Positions 1-5,513 of a stretch of 7,684 nucleotides of DNA are shown piece after piece. The stretch's first letter is position 1. Each line of letters starts with the position of its first letter. Both the position numbers and the translations under genes were made by a program. The notes beneath the pieces are model-generated. The model made no database searches. It was given only the letters and a program-made list of their open reading frames with translations, and was not told where the DNA came from. The stretch is from Methanosarcinales archaeon (GTDB lineage Archaea > Halobacteriota > Methanosarcinia > Methanosarcinales > Methanogasteraceae), in contig DAOVGO010000144.1 of NCBI GenBank assembly GCA_030672345.1, positions 1 through 7,684 on the forward strand. The letters run 5' to 3'.

Positions 1-447
1 GCACCGCTCCTTGAGAAACCCGAACCGGACGACAGGTACGACAAGCTCTCAGGTGAGATCTCAGCACTCGTAGACCGGATCGACAAGAGTGAGACAGACA
101 AACTGAACGCAAGGTTCGATAGCATCGTAGCACGCATCGCGAACTCAGGACAGGAGGGGATGTCAGACTCACAGCACACAGACGTTATCAGGAAGGAGAT
201 CGAGACCGCAAGGATCGATGCACTCACAGAATCCATGAATACAGTCGTGAAGCCGCTCGTCGAGATGCAGGCGACACAGGCTAAGTTCCAGACGATGATG
301 ATGGTCAGGCAGGTCGAACAACAGGACCATGCAGCTCCGGGAACCTACGTACAGATGTTTGCGCCAACCACCGTGTCAGACGAATCCGTACAGACAGACC
401 TTGGCAAGTGGAGAGGCAGAGCGGGAAGGGCGGGGGCAACAGCGTGA
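1..447 (+). CDS. Coiled-coil protein, 5' end outside the window
   Basis: The frame is open from the first base, so the protein begins upstream; 148 residues are visible before TGA at 445-447. An internal ATG at 160 could start a 95-aa product. It follows a purine-rich AGGAGG only two bases away, which is too close for a good ribosome site, so a single longer protein is favoured. The visible part is rich in charged residues with regularly spaced hydrophobics (for example DKLSGEISALVDRID and RFDSIVARIA), which suggests coiled coil. It ends in a Gly/Arg/Ala tail (RGRAGRAG). No catalytic motif or known family is recognised. The stop overlaps the GTG of the next gene in a GTGA motif, indicating translational coupling. 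A scaffold or partner role for the ATPase is possible but is only inference from position. Confidence 0.6.
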   Translation, partial: APLLEKPEPDDRYDKLSGEISALVDRIDKSETDKLNARFDSIVARIANSGQEGMSDSQHTDVIRKEIETARIDALTESMNTVVKPLVEMQATQAKFQTMMMVRQVEQQDHAAPGTYVQMFAPTTVSDESVQTDLGKWRGRAGRAGATA

Positions 448-1091
448 AGACAATCGTCTTTGCCTCAAACAAGGGAGGCACCGGCAAGACCACGATCTCC
501 TGCGCACTCGCACGCTCGTTTGCAAAGATCGCACCGACAGCGATACTCGACACAGACGTAACAGGACCAAACGTAATGACCGTCCTTGATGTGCCCTACA
601 AGCACGCAGAGTTTGATCTCGACAAATTCTACCCGCAGAAGGTAACAGAACAGCTCGAAGCGTTCTCGCCTGCGATGTTCATCCCTGATGGGGTCGGGGT
701 TACGTGGACCGGGGACGAACGCGGCGAGATGATCAGGGAGCTACTCGAACGGGTGGAATGGAGCAAAGATATCGAGTACATGATCATCGACTCGCCACCG
801 TCCACAAGCGACGAGCTCCTGACCGTCCTACTGCAGAGCAACCCCACAGGTGTCGTGATCGTGACGCACGGATCACAGACAGCGATAGACGATGCACAGC
901 GGCTCATCTCAGTACTTGAGAATGAGATGTTCAACATCCCGATCATAGGCTGCGTCCGAAACATGACAGACGTGTTCGGAATGAAACCGCTCGACGGGAT
1001 CGATCTGCTCGGGGATGTCCTGACCAGTGACACACTCGACGTAGACCACATCAGGGACCTGATAATCGAGAGGCTGAACCATGACAGATGA
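444..1091 (+). CDS. Mrp/NBP35-like P-loop ATPase (SIMIBI class) without CxxC
   Basis: This 215-aa protein carries a deviant Walker A (KGGTGKTT, residues 10-17), a switch I DTDVTGPN (36-43) and a Walker B IIDSPPSTSD (114-123), followed by GVVIVTHGSQTAIDDAQRLI and IPIIGCVRNM. The GPN after the switch Asp and the PPST(G/S)D run are closer to Mrp/ApbC/NBP35 iron-sulfur carriers than to plasmid ParA. In those carriers a CPxC follows the Asn-Met; here the sequence is TDVFGM with no cysteine pair, so Fe-S binding at the usual site is unlikely. The protein is also shorter than the usual 250-300 aa. GTG 444 is chosen because it matches the family N-terminus and forms a GTGA overlap with the preceding stop. 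An in-frame GTG at 408 would add 12 low-complexity residues. It may energise assembly or membrane positioning of the operon's products (inference). A ParA/MinD-like role remains possible. Confidence 0.82.
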   Translation: MKTIVFASNKGGTGKTTISCALARSFAKIAPTAILDTDVTGPNVMTVLDVPYKHAEFDLDKFYPQKVTEQLEAFSPAMFIPDGVGVTWTGDERGEMIRELLERVEWSKDIEYMIIDSPPSTSDELLTVLLQSNPTGVVIVTHGSQTAIDDAQRLISVLENEMFNIPIIGCVRNMTDVFGMKPLDGIDLLGDVLTSDTLDVDHIRDLIIERLNHDR

Positions 1092-1413
1092 AACGATTGG
1101 ATTAGTACCACTACTAAAAGACACGAAAGCCGTGAAAGCGGCTGCGGAGGCAATCGGCATCCCGGTGGAAGATTTTGCAGACCGGTTTGGCGATCTTAAC
1201 ATCCTGTTCAGAAAACTCACTGAGGATTGTGAAAATCTGCCACTCGAAGACATCGATCAGGTGATCCGTCGGCTATCCGTCGCGCTGAAAGTACAAGATG
1301 TCAAGCACAAAAGCCCGGAAGACGCTTGTTTATGCGGAATCGCACTGGGATGGGTGTTCGCAGGCTATGTAGCAACCGACGTACAGAGGAGGGATAGGGA
1401 TGATAACCGATGA
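1081..1413 (+). CDS. Hypothetical protein with possible C-terminal membrane segment
   Basis: This is a 110-aa protein of no recognised family. Its ATG lies 11 bases inside the ATPase gene, with GAGAGG seven bases upstream as a ribosome site. Residues 1-70 are predicted by eye to be mostly helical (KAVKAAAEAIGIPVEDFA; NILFRKLTEDCENL). Residues 82-99 (ACLCGIALGWVFAGYVAT) are hydrophobic enough to be one membrane helix or a buried hairpin, followed by a charged tail RRDRDDNR. The cysteines C50, C83 and C85 form no clear metal motif. A helical domain anchored at the membrane next to an ATPase and upstream of a prenyltransferase would fit a membrane-associated complex, but this is inference. Confidence 0.72.
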   Translation: MTDETIGLVPLLKDTKAVKAAAEAIGIPVEDFADRFGDLNILFRKLTEDCENLPLEDIDQVIRRLSVALKVQDVKHKSPEDACLCGIALGWVFAGYVATDVQRRDRDDNR

Positions 1414-1792
1414 GGATATCAAAGAGATCACCGAGCTCTTCATAGAGGTCGCAAACGACACCGACGCACTGAGCGATGTCATGGACGAATACAGGGAACG
1501 AAGCCTTGCGTTCCGTATACATGACTCTGCATACAAGACCGGGTTCATATTCCAGAACGGCAAGATAAGAGCACTCAGAACGCTCGACAGACCAACATGC
1601 CTCGTTGAAACCGACAAAAACACCTTCTGGAAGATCATCAACCAGGATGACCCGGATCTGCAGCGACTCCTCATATACACAGCATTCCTCACAGAGCGCA
1701 GCCTCAGCCTGCAGAGCGAGGATGGCGACATACAGATCCACTCAGAGAACCTGATTAAAATTTTTTCGAATATCGCGGAGATGGTCGCGTGA
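1400..1792 (+). CDS. SCP2-like (lipid-binding fold) small protein, tentative
   Basis: This 130-aa protein starts at ATG 1400 behind a strong GAGGAGGG at 1386-1393 and overlaps the previous gene by 14 bases. The order of elements resembles SCP2 sterol-carrier domains: an N-terminal helix (residues 4-30); strands around RSLAFRIHDSAYKTGFIFQNGKIRAL (34-59); a strand plus helix with the pattern PTCLVETDKNTFWKIIN (65-81), as in the SCP2 segment 'D-v-t-i-x-D-x-x-x-f-x-x-i-l'; then LIYTAFLTERSLSLQSEDGD (91-110) and a closing amphipathic helix. SCP2 domains hold hydrophobic ligands; UbiJ, an SCP2 protein, supports ubiquinone synthesis. The match is by pattern only and could be wrong. With chorismate-lyase-like and UbiA genes downstream, handling of a polyprenylated intermediate is a reasonable inference. 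Confidence 0.55.
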   Translation: MITDEDIKEITELFIEVANDTDALSDVMDEYRERSLAFRIHDSAYKTGFIFQNGKIRALRTLDRPTCLVETDKNTFWKIINQDDPDLQRLLIYTAFLTERSLSLQSEDGDIQIHSENLIKIFSNIAEMVA

Positions 1793-2019
1793 GCGGAGAG
1801 ATCACGATACCGACCGACCCGATCGGAAGGAAGATATTCGGGCACCTAATGGGCATCGGAGTAAACCCTGATGCGATAAGCCAGGTCCTTGCAAACGCCA
1901 GCGAACTGAAGGCTGACATAAAGGAGTTCAAAGACGCGGTCGTCGAGCTGAACCGGAGCGTGAAAGAACTGAACACAACGATGCATGATCTAAACAGAAA
2001 CCTGAAAGGGGGGAGCTGA
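1789..2019 (+). CDS. Small coiled-coil protein (76 aa)
   Basis: GTG 1789 overlaps the stop of the SCP2-like gene as GTGA, so the two are probably translated together. Residues 1-35 contain a short Gly/Pro-punctuated segment (TDPIGRKIFGHLMGIGVNPD) and a helix. Residues 36-72 are a clear coiled coil with heptad-like Ile/Phe/Val/Leu spacing (ELKADIKEFKDAVVELNRSV, then KELNTTMHDLNRNL). There is no membrane segment or catalytic motif. The size and coiled-coil character are like accessory factors such as UbiK, which works with the SCP2 protein UbiJ; adjacency to the SCP2-like gene makes the comparison attractive but unproven. Oligomerisation or scaffolding is the likely role. Confidence 0.7.
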   Translation: MSGEITIPTDPIGRKIFGHLMGIGVNPDAISQVLANASELKADIKEFKDAVVELNRSVKELNTTMHDLNRNLKGGS

Positions 2020-2129
2020 TGAAGATGTTTGACGAGCTTATAGCTAAATTCGACGGAAAGTTCGATCTGCTGATGGAGAAGCTTGACCAGATCGAGAAGA
2101 AGATCGACGAGATCGAGAAGAAGGGATAA
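2019..2129 (+). CDS. 36-aa coiled-coil microprotein
   Basis: This short gene starts at ATG 2019, sharing its A with the preceding TGA (TGATG), with AAGGGGGGAG at 2006-2015 as ribosome site, and ends at TAA 2127-2129. The product is 36 residues: an N-terminal MKMFDELIAKFDGKFD, then LLMEKLDQIEKKIDEIEKKG. The second half has hydrophobics at strict 3-4 spacing (L, L, I, I, I), as expected for a dimeric or hetero coiled coil. It lies between two coupled genes with no spare sequence, a strong sign that it is translated. It may pair with the 76-aa coiled-coil product just upstream (inference). It is easily missed by gene callers because of its length. Confidence 0.65.
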   Translation: MKMFDELIAKFDGKFDLLMEKLDQIEKKIDEIEKKG

Positions 2130-2132
2130 GCG

Positions 2133-2360
2133 ATGATTGTAAAATCGATCCTGATGCCGCTTGAGGTGCACAAAGTCCGCCTGATCCTTGAAGCCCTTGC
2201 AAAATACAAGAAGGATGATCCGATTGAGTGGGGTACGGAGATAGATGACCTGATCAAGCAGTTCATCGCGCATATCGGGTTCCCGGAGGCTGAAAGGATG
2301 GTTCCCGAGATCTACCATGAAGCCTTCCCGGAAGGACCGCCGGCGGTCAGGCAGTGGTGA
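2133..2360 (+). CDS. Hypothetical 75-aa protein
   Basis: ATG 2133 lies three bases after the microprotein stop, with GAGAAGAAGGGA upstream as a weak ribosome site. The 75-aa product has an N-terminal strand-like MIVKSILMPLEVHKV, an amphipathic helix RLILEALAKYKKDD, a second helix EIDDLIKQFIAHIGFPEAERMV, and a Pro-rich end EGPPAVRQW. No family is recognised. It has no cysteines, no membrane segment and no signal peptide, so it is probably a small cytosolic helical protein. It sits directly before the chorismate-lyase-like gene and is part of the same transcript; nothing in the sequence itself shows what it does. Confidence 0.65.
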   Translation: MIVKSILMPLEVHKVRLILEALAKYKKDDPIEWGTEIDDLIKQFIAHIGFPEAERMVPEIYHEAFPEGPPAVRQW

Positions 2361-2364
2361 TCAC

Positions 2365-2829
2365 GTGGAGGATCCGAACATCACGAAGACACTTGAGATG
2401 CTCAAGGATAACGACCTCTCAACGATCGAGAGGATCATCCTTGGATCGACAGACACGGTGCAATCGCTGCTGTCAGTGATCTTCGGGACGCAGATCGATG
2501 TCGAGGTGATCAGCCAGCTCGAATATGATGCCGCGCTTGTCAGATGGGCAAACCTGAGACTCTGCGATGAGCCTGATGTGAATGTCGCACTCGCAGAGAG
2601 CATCATCCCATACGGTAATAACATCCCGGAGTTCATCGGCGCAATGGGCGATCGGGATATCGGGATAGGTCAGGCAATCAATAAACTCGGATTTGCTACA
2701 CGCAGGGATATCCTTGGGATCCATGTAGATGACATCACGTTCGCAAGGACGTACAGGATCACTGGAGATAAGATCGATGTGCTCATCACAGAGAGCTTCA
2801 ACAGGGCGCTGTACCGGGGGCTGAAGTAG
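2365..2829 (+). CDS. Chorismate pyruvate-lyase-like protein (DUF98/UbiC-related fold)
   Basis: This 154-aa product fits the archaeal/actinobacterial chorismate-lyase family by its run of motifs: STIERIILGSTDTVQSLLSVIFG (about 18-40 from GTG 2365), VEVISQL, the central LAESIIP, DIGIGQAINKLGFATRRDILGI, and the C-terminal RTYRITGDKIDVLITESF. Known members split chorismate to 4-hydroxybenzoate plus pyruvate. The RTYRI arginine and the ITES glutamate match conserved positions. GTG 2365 is preferred: it follows GGTGAT, leaves a four-base gap after the previous stop, and avoids a basic 16-residue leader (ATG 2317) that overlaps the upstream gene by 44 bases. It is followed without a gap by a UbiA prenyltransferase gene, whose family substrate is often 4-hydroxybenzoate. 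The family is fairly secure; the exact reaction is inferred. Confidence 0.75.
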   Translation: MEDPNITKTLEMLKDNDLSTIERIILGSTDTVQSLLSVIFGTQIDVEVISQLEYDAALVRWANLRLCDEPDVNVALAESIIPYGNNIPEFIGAMGDRDIGIGQAINKLGFATRRDILGIHVDDITFARTYRITGDKIDVLITESFNRALYRGLK

Positions 2830-3462
2830 ATGCACGCGATCATCAAACTATTCCGATGGCGACCCGTCACTGCATGGGGCGTTGTCGGAGTTATGATCGC
2901 GGTTGCCTGCGCAATCGAGTCAGGTTTTGCGATTGACTGGCTCAACCTGCTGATCGTTGGAATCACGATCCTGATTATCCAGGGCATCATAGCGCACGGC
3001 GTAAACGACCTTGCTGACGAGGAGGTGGACAGGATCGCACCGATCGAGGAGACCGGCAGATCAAAGATCCTGGTCAGCGGGGAGATGTCCAGGAGATCGC
3101 TGTTCGCGATCACATCGGCGGCTGTTCTCACTGTTTTCATCATCATCATCCTGCTTGCGATGCGGGCAGGTCCGACCGTCTTCTTCTTTGCTGCCTTCGC
3201 TTGCTACGCGGTCTTCGGATACTCGTGCAAGCCGCTCAAGCTCGGGTGGCATCCGTTCTCAGAACTCGACGTCGTTGTGCCAACGATCACCATGCTGATC
3301 TGCGGGGTTATGTATGTGATGACCTCGACTGTCACGATCACCGCACTACTTGTCGGCGTGTCATATGGGTTTTTTAATGCAAGCTGGTTCATGTATTCAA
3401 GGGCGCAGGACTACGAGGCAGACAAGGCGGTCACGAACCCCACCCTAAAGGGTATGTCATGA
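2830..3462 (+). CDS. UbiA-family prenyltransferase, C-terminus lost to the iscB element
   Basis: ATG 2830 directly abuts the TAG of the chorismate-lyase-like gene (TAGATG). The protein has many membrane helices (about residues 13-30, 37-56, 91-111, 116-130, 146-164, 168-186) and both UbiA Asp motifs: NDLADEEVD (59-67) and QDYEADK (193-199). These bind the prenyl diphosphate through magnesium. FGYSCKPLKLG (129-139) is the usual YS-x-x-P-L-x-L-type loop. Family members are about 270-300 aa; this one stops at 210. From about residue 202 the codons read into the transposon end (NPTLKGMS), and TGA 3460-3462 is transposon sequence. The last two or three helices are absent and no remnant is seen beyond the element, so the gene is probably inactive. 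Attachment of a polyprenyl tail to an aromatic acid would have been its role. Confidence 0.8.
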   Translation: MHAIIKLFRWRPVTAWGVVGVMIAVACAIESGFAIDWLNLLIVGITILIIQGIIAHGVNDLADEEVDRIAPIEETGRSKILVSGEMSRRSLFAITSAAVLTVFIIIILLAMRAGPTVFFFAAFACYAVFGYSCKPLKLGWHPFSELDVVVPTITMLICGVMYVMTSTVTITALLVGVSYGFFNASWFMYSRAQDYEADKAVTNPTLKGMS

Positions 3463-3463
3463 C
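3435..3463 (+). repeat. Guide-side end of the iscB element
   Basis: A hairpin has stem ACCCT (3442-3446) and AGGGT (3449-3453) with a two-base loop, followed by ATGTCATGAC (3454-3463). The reverse complement (GTCATGACAT, then hairpin, then TTC) lines up with the right end of the tnpB element: GTCTTGACAT (7550-7559), hairpin GGTAgttTACC (7562-7572), TTC (7573-7575). The conserved TTC puts the element edge near 3435. Confidence 0.5.
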
Positions 3464-3477
3464 GCCATTTCGTGATC

Positions 3478-3483
3478 AGGAGG
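3478..3483 (+). promoter_or_regulatory. Shine-Dalgarno site for iscB
   Basis: AGGAGG lies seven bases before ATG 3491, an ideal spacing, and supports translation from 3491 even though the first 60 or so residues are outside the recognised IscB domains. Confidence 0.5.
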
Positions 3484-3490
3484 CATAAAC

Positions 3491-4927
3491 ATGCAGAAGT
3501 TGGATAGAAGAAATACATACACACCACCAAATGCTGCTCCAGTTCGGTGCAACTGTGATCCTGTATTAAAAGTCCCGAGGGGTAAGGACGGTGTGCAGGG
3601 TTCAAAAACTCTTTCCAACAACTCCGAGGAGCATTTACTCCAACCAGCGGGAAGGCATAAAGCCGATACGCTGGTATATGTGATTAATAAGAACGGAAAG
3701 CCGTTAATGCCATGCAAACCCGCAAAAGCGAGACATCTGCTGGAAGCAGGTAAAGCAGAGGTCATTCACCATACGCCGTTCACCATACGCCTTCTCTGGA
3801 ACTGCGAAGACGATGTACAAGAGGTTGTGCTCGGCATAGATGCCGGGTACTCCACAGTCGGATACAGCGCGGTAACAGACGGCAGAGAACTCATTGCAGG
3901 AGAACTCAAACTCCGCAACGATATCAAGCGACTGCTGGAGAAGAGAGCCGCGTATAGACACACGCGAAGAAGCCGTAAGTGGCATAGAGAACCGCGGTTC
4001 GATAATCGCGGCAGACATGACGACTGGCTTGCACCAAGTATCCAGCACAAGCTCGATAGTCACATCAAGCTCATCGAAAAACTGATGAAAATTCTTCCAA
4101 TTACGCGAATCATCGTAGAGGTCGCTTCTTTCGACACACAGAAGATGCAGAACCCCGAGATCAGCGGCGTCGAATACCAACAGGGTGAGCTGCAGGGATA
4201 CGAGGTCAGAGAGTACCTGCTGGAGAAGTTCAACCGCAGATGCGCTTACTGTGGCAAATCTAATGTGCCACTGGAGATCGAGCATATTGTACCGCGATCA
4301 AGAGGCGGTTCAGATCGAGTCTCCAACCTGACCATCGCATGTCATGAATGCAATCAGGCGAAGGGCAACCAGACGGCTGAAGAATTCGGTTATCCCAGAA
4401 TTCAGAGCAAAGCCGAAAAGACGTTGAAAGCAACAGCGTTCATGAATATTGTGAGAAGCCGAATCGTTGATCTGCTGAAATGCGATCATACTTATGGCTA
4501 CATCACAAAACACGGTCGAATTATACTCGGTCTGGATAAGAGTCATGCGAACGATGCTTACGTTATTGCTGGTGGCGAGGATCAGATACGATACGGGCAC
4601 ATCATCATCGCTAAACAGGTGAGGCATCAGAACAGGTCATTGTACAAAGCGAATTTCCTTAAGGGTGGCAGACTAAAAAGAAATACTGTTAAACAAGTAA
4701 ACGAGTTCAAGAGGTATGATAAAGTGCTATACGAAGACAAAGAGTGTTTTATATACGCGTTAAGAAGCCGGGGGTATTTCGATATCCGCGACATAGACGG
4801 TAGTAAAATTAACGGGGATGTCAATTATAAGAAGCTAACGCTTCTGGAACGAGCGAGAGGAATTATACAGGAGGTGCGGGCAATTCCACTCTGGTATGAA
4901 GCCCAGAGTCCCCTTGCCCAAGTTTGA
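3491..4927 (+). CDS. iscB: IscB RNA-guided nuclease (RuvC/HNH), Cas9 ancestor family
   Basis: This 478-aa product cuts DNA with an omega RNA guide. Domains in order: N-terminal extension (1-60); PLMP domain (LVYVINKNGKPLMPCKPAKA, 61-80); RuvC-I with LGIDAG, D117; Arg-rich bridge helix (YRHTRRSRKWHREPR, 155-169); RuvC-II with IIVE, E210; HNH with C251/C254, H265, N279 and C284/C287; RuvC-III with SHANDA, H352/D355; and a C-terminal domain for guide/target recognition. All catalytic residues are present, so both strands could be cut. ATG 3491 is supported by AGGAGG, but the extension lies over the presumed omega RNA; an N-terminus close to residue 60 (for example GTG at 3680) cannot be excluded. 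The final 20 codons read through the element's terminal hairpin. The stop overlaps the ATG of the next gene (TGATG). Confidence 0.93.
   Translation: MQKLDRRNTYTPPNAAPVRCNCDPVLKVPRGKDGVQGSKTLSNNSEEHLLQPAGRHKADTLVYVINKNGKPLMPCKPAKARHLLEAGKAEVIHHTPFTIRLLWNCEDDVQEVVLGIDAGYSTVGYSAVTDGRELIAGELKLRNDIKRLLEKRAAYRHTRRSRKWHREPRFDNRGRHDDWLAPSIQHKLDSHIKLIEKLMKILPITRIIVEVASFDTQKMQNPEISGVEYQQGELQGYEVREYLLEKFNRRCAYCGKSNVPLEIEHIVPRSRGGSDRVSNLTIACHECNQAKGNQTAEEFGYPRIQSKAEKTLKATAFMNIVRSRIVDLLKCDHTYGYITKHGRIILGLDKSHANDAYVIAGGEDQIRYGHIIIAKQVRHQNRSLYKANFLKGGRLKRNTVKQVNEFKRYDKVLYEDKECFIYALRSRGYFDIRDIDGSKINGDVNYKKLTLLERARGIIQEVRAIPLWYEAQSPLAQV
4878..4922 (+). repeat. Two-tier terminal hairpin of the iscB element
   Basis: The outer stem is GGGCAA (4878-4883) with TTGCCC (4914-4919); the inner perfect 7-bp stem is ACTCTGG (4888-4894) with CCAGAGT (4903-4909); internal loops are TTCC and CCCC. 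The 45-base block has the same length and layout as the minus-strand block 6268-6224 at the tnpB element, with a compensatory pair change in the outer stem. It lies within the iscB reading frame and likely is the end recognised by the transposase. Confidence 0.65.
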
Positions 4928-5067
4928 TGAAGAATAAATGCACCACGGTAACCTGCCCCAAATGCGGGCACTCATTTGAAGCGTGTTTCATTGATTATGG
5001 GTCTGAGTCGCTTGACTGGTTTGCAAAGTGCCCGGCGTGCAAAGCAAGGTTCCCGGTTGTCCGGTGA
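4927..5067 (+). CDS. 46-aa zinc-ribbon protein
   Basis: ATG 4927 shares its A with the iscB TGA (TGATG) and the frame runs to TGA 5065-5067. The 46-aa product has two Cys pairs, CPKCGH (10-15) and CPACKA (35-40), separated by 21 residues, the classic spacing of a single zinc ribbon. C5 and C20 are extra. Such small proteins bind nucleic acid or act as subunits or adaptors; the target cannot be told. Its own ribosome site is not evident, so translation may depend on iscB readout or on a message that existed before the element arrived. It converges with the minus-strand gene ending at 5075, leaving only seven bases between them. The lack of any UbiA 3' remnant before it suggests a deletion accompanied or followed the insertion. 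Confidence 0.7.
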   Translation: MKNKCTTVTCPKCGHSFEACFIDYGSESLDWFAKCPACKARFPVVR

Positions 5068-5074
5068 GTGGGTT

Positions 5075-5482
5075 CTAATCGATTAGCTCCTCTGCAAGCC
5101 GCCTCGCGGTGGTCTCGACACATCTCTCGTATTCGGGTGTGCCAGGCGTCGCTCTGAACAGTTTCTCGCACGTGTCGGCAGCCGTTGCCATAACCCAGTC
5201 GCTCTCCGCGATTGCCTCGATGCGATCTTCCGTAGAGAGTTCCAATTTTGCGATATCCACGACCTCCTGCGGGGCAGACACTGATACCCCCTCGATCTCG
5301 ATGGGTGCGACCATGCCTATGCCGCCACAGTATTCGCCTAACGTTTCCGCTGCGGCTTTGATCGCGGACCAGCAATTTTTCACTGCTTCCGGCATTGTAG
5401 GTCCCTCAGGTGCAGGTTCTTCATGATCCTCGATTTCAAGACCCGCTTCCCGCAGGGATTCTGAAAAGTCGTTTTCTGGCAT
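5075..5482 (-). CDS. Four-cysteine paralogue A (unknown function)
   Basis: This 135-aa protein starts at ATG 5482, without a Shine-Dalgarno site but with a TATA-like TTTAAAA centred 28 bases upstream, the layout of a leaderless archaeal gene. An upstream ATG (5548) would place the promoter inside the gene. Residues 1-33 are acidic and unlike paralogue B. From residue 35 on it matches paralogue B at about 76 of 101 positions by hand count. Conserved blocks are CWSAIKAAAETLGEYCGGIG (37-56), MVAPIE, EDRI, ESDW, CEKLF and PGTPEYERCVET (113-124). Cysteines C37, C52, C105 and C121 are all kept, suggesting disulfides or metal binding. There is no signal peptide or membrane helix. The GTPEYERCVE-type ending recalls small phage or virus proteins, but no family is recognised. 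Confidence 0.75.
   Translation of the reverse strand: MPENDFSESLREAGLEIEDHEEPAPEGPTMPEAVKNCWSAIKAAAETLGEYCGGIGMVAPIEIEGVSVSAPQEVVDIAKLELSTEDRIEAIAESDWVMATAADTCEKLFRATPGTPEYERCVETTARRLAEELID
5296..5350. repeat. 55-nt direct repeat, copy 1 (inside paralogue A)
   Basis: Every base of 5296-5350 equals 6056-6110, exactly 760 bases away. It encodes the ETLGEYCGGIGMVAPIE region. Identity includes third codon positions, which argues for a recent duplication or gene conversion. A second identical block, 5111-5147 with 5865-5901 (37 nt), covers the PGTPEYERCVET codons. Confidence 0.85.
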
Positions 5483-5506
5483 AGTTAGTAAGTGTGTAGT
5501 AATCTG

Positions 5507-5513
5507 TTTTAAA
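5507..5513 (-). promoter_or_regulatory. TATA-like box of paralogue A
   Basis: On the minus strand the sequence reads TTTAAAA, centred 28 bases before ATG 5482. Archaeal TATA boxes lie about 26 bases before the transcript start, so the transcript would begin at or a few bases before the ATG. This agrees with the absence of a ribosome site and suggests that this gene has its own promoter rather than depending on the two upstream minus-strand genes. Confidence 0.5.

Larger units (their letters stand above)
3435..3680 (+). ncRNA. Candidate omega RNA of IscB
   Basis: IscB proteins use an RNA encoded immediately upstream of, and often overlapping, the start of iscB, with the guide at its 5' end taken from sequence just outside the element. 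Here the space between the element edge and the PLMP domain codons is about 245 bases, the expected place and size. It begins with the terminal hairpin. On this model the guide would be the last UbiA bases, cagacaaggcggtcac (3419-3434). The 3' limit is a guess, and no covariance model was run. Confidence 0.4.
3435..4924 (+). mobile_element. ISC-type (IS200/IS605 superfamily) element carrying iscB
   Basis: The element has a single gene, iscB, and no TnpA, so it would have to be mobilised in trans. The left limit is placed near 3435, where UbiA homology stops and a short hairpin (ACCCTAAAGGGT) followed by ATGTCATGAC begins. The right limit is placed just after the two-tier hairpin at 4878-4922. 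Both ends have counterparts at the tnpB element in this window, which supports the limits, but the exact bases are uncertain because this superfamily makes no target duplication. It sits in the UbiA gene; the 3' part of that gene is missing on the far side, implying a deletion as well as an insertion. Confidence 0.65.

Noticed and set aside
408..443. GTG 408 as the start of the ATPase
   Set aside because: It adds a low-complexity leader before a family-typical N-terminus; GTG 444 has the GTGA overlap.
444..1091. Plasmid partition system (ParA with a ParB)
   Set aside because: The switch and Walker B motifs look like Mrp, no ParB-like DNA-binding protein or repeat array is nearby, and the downstream genes are metabolic. 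ParA-like function is not disproved.
629..1153. 174-aa minus-strand frame over the ATPase gene
   Set aside because: It is Ser/Pro-rich shadow sequence opposite a gene with clear Walker motifs and coupled neighbours.
2317..2364. ATG 2317 as the start of the chorismate-lyase-like gene
   Set aside because: It would give a basic leader unlike the family and overlap the upstream gene by 44 bases; GTG 2365 follows GGTGAT. It is not fully excluded.
3704..4285. 193-aa minus-strand frame over iscB
   Set aside because: It is antisense to the PLMP, RuvC and HNH regions, with no motif of its own.
5075..5086. Palindrome CTAATCGATTAG at the convergent gene ends as a terminator
   Set aside because: It is a 12-base palindrome with no loop and no T-run; part of it is the stop codon of paralogue A.
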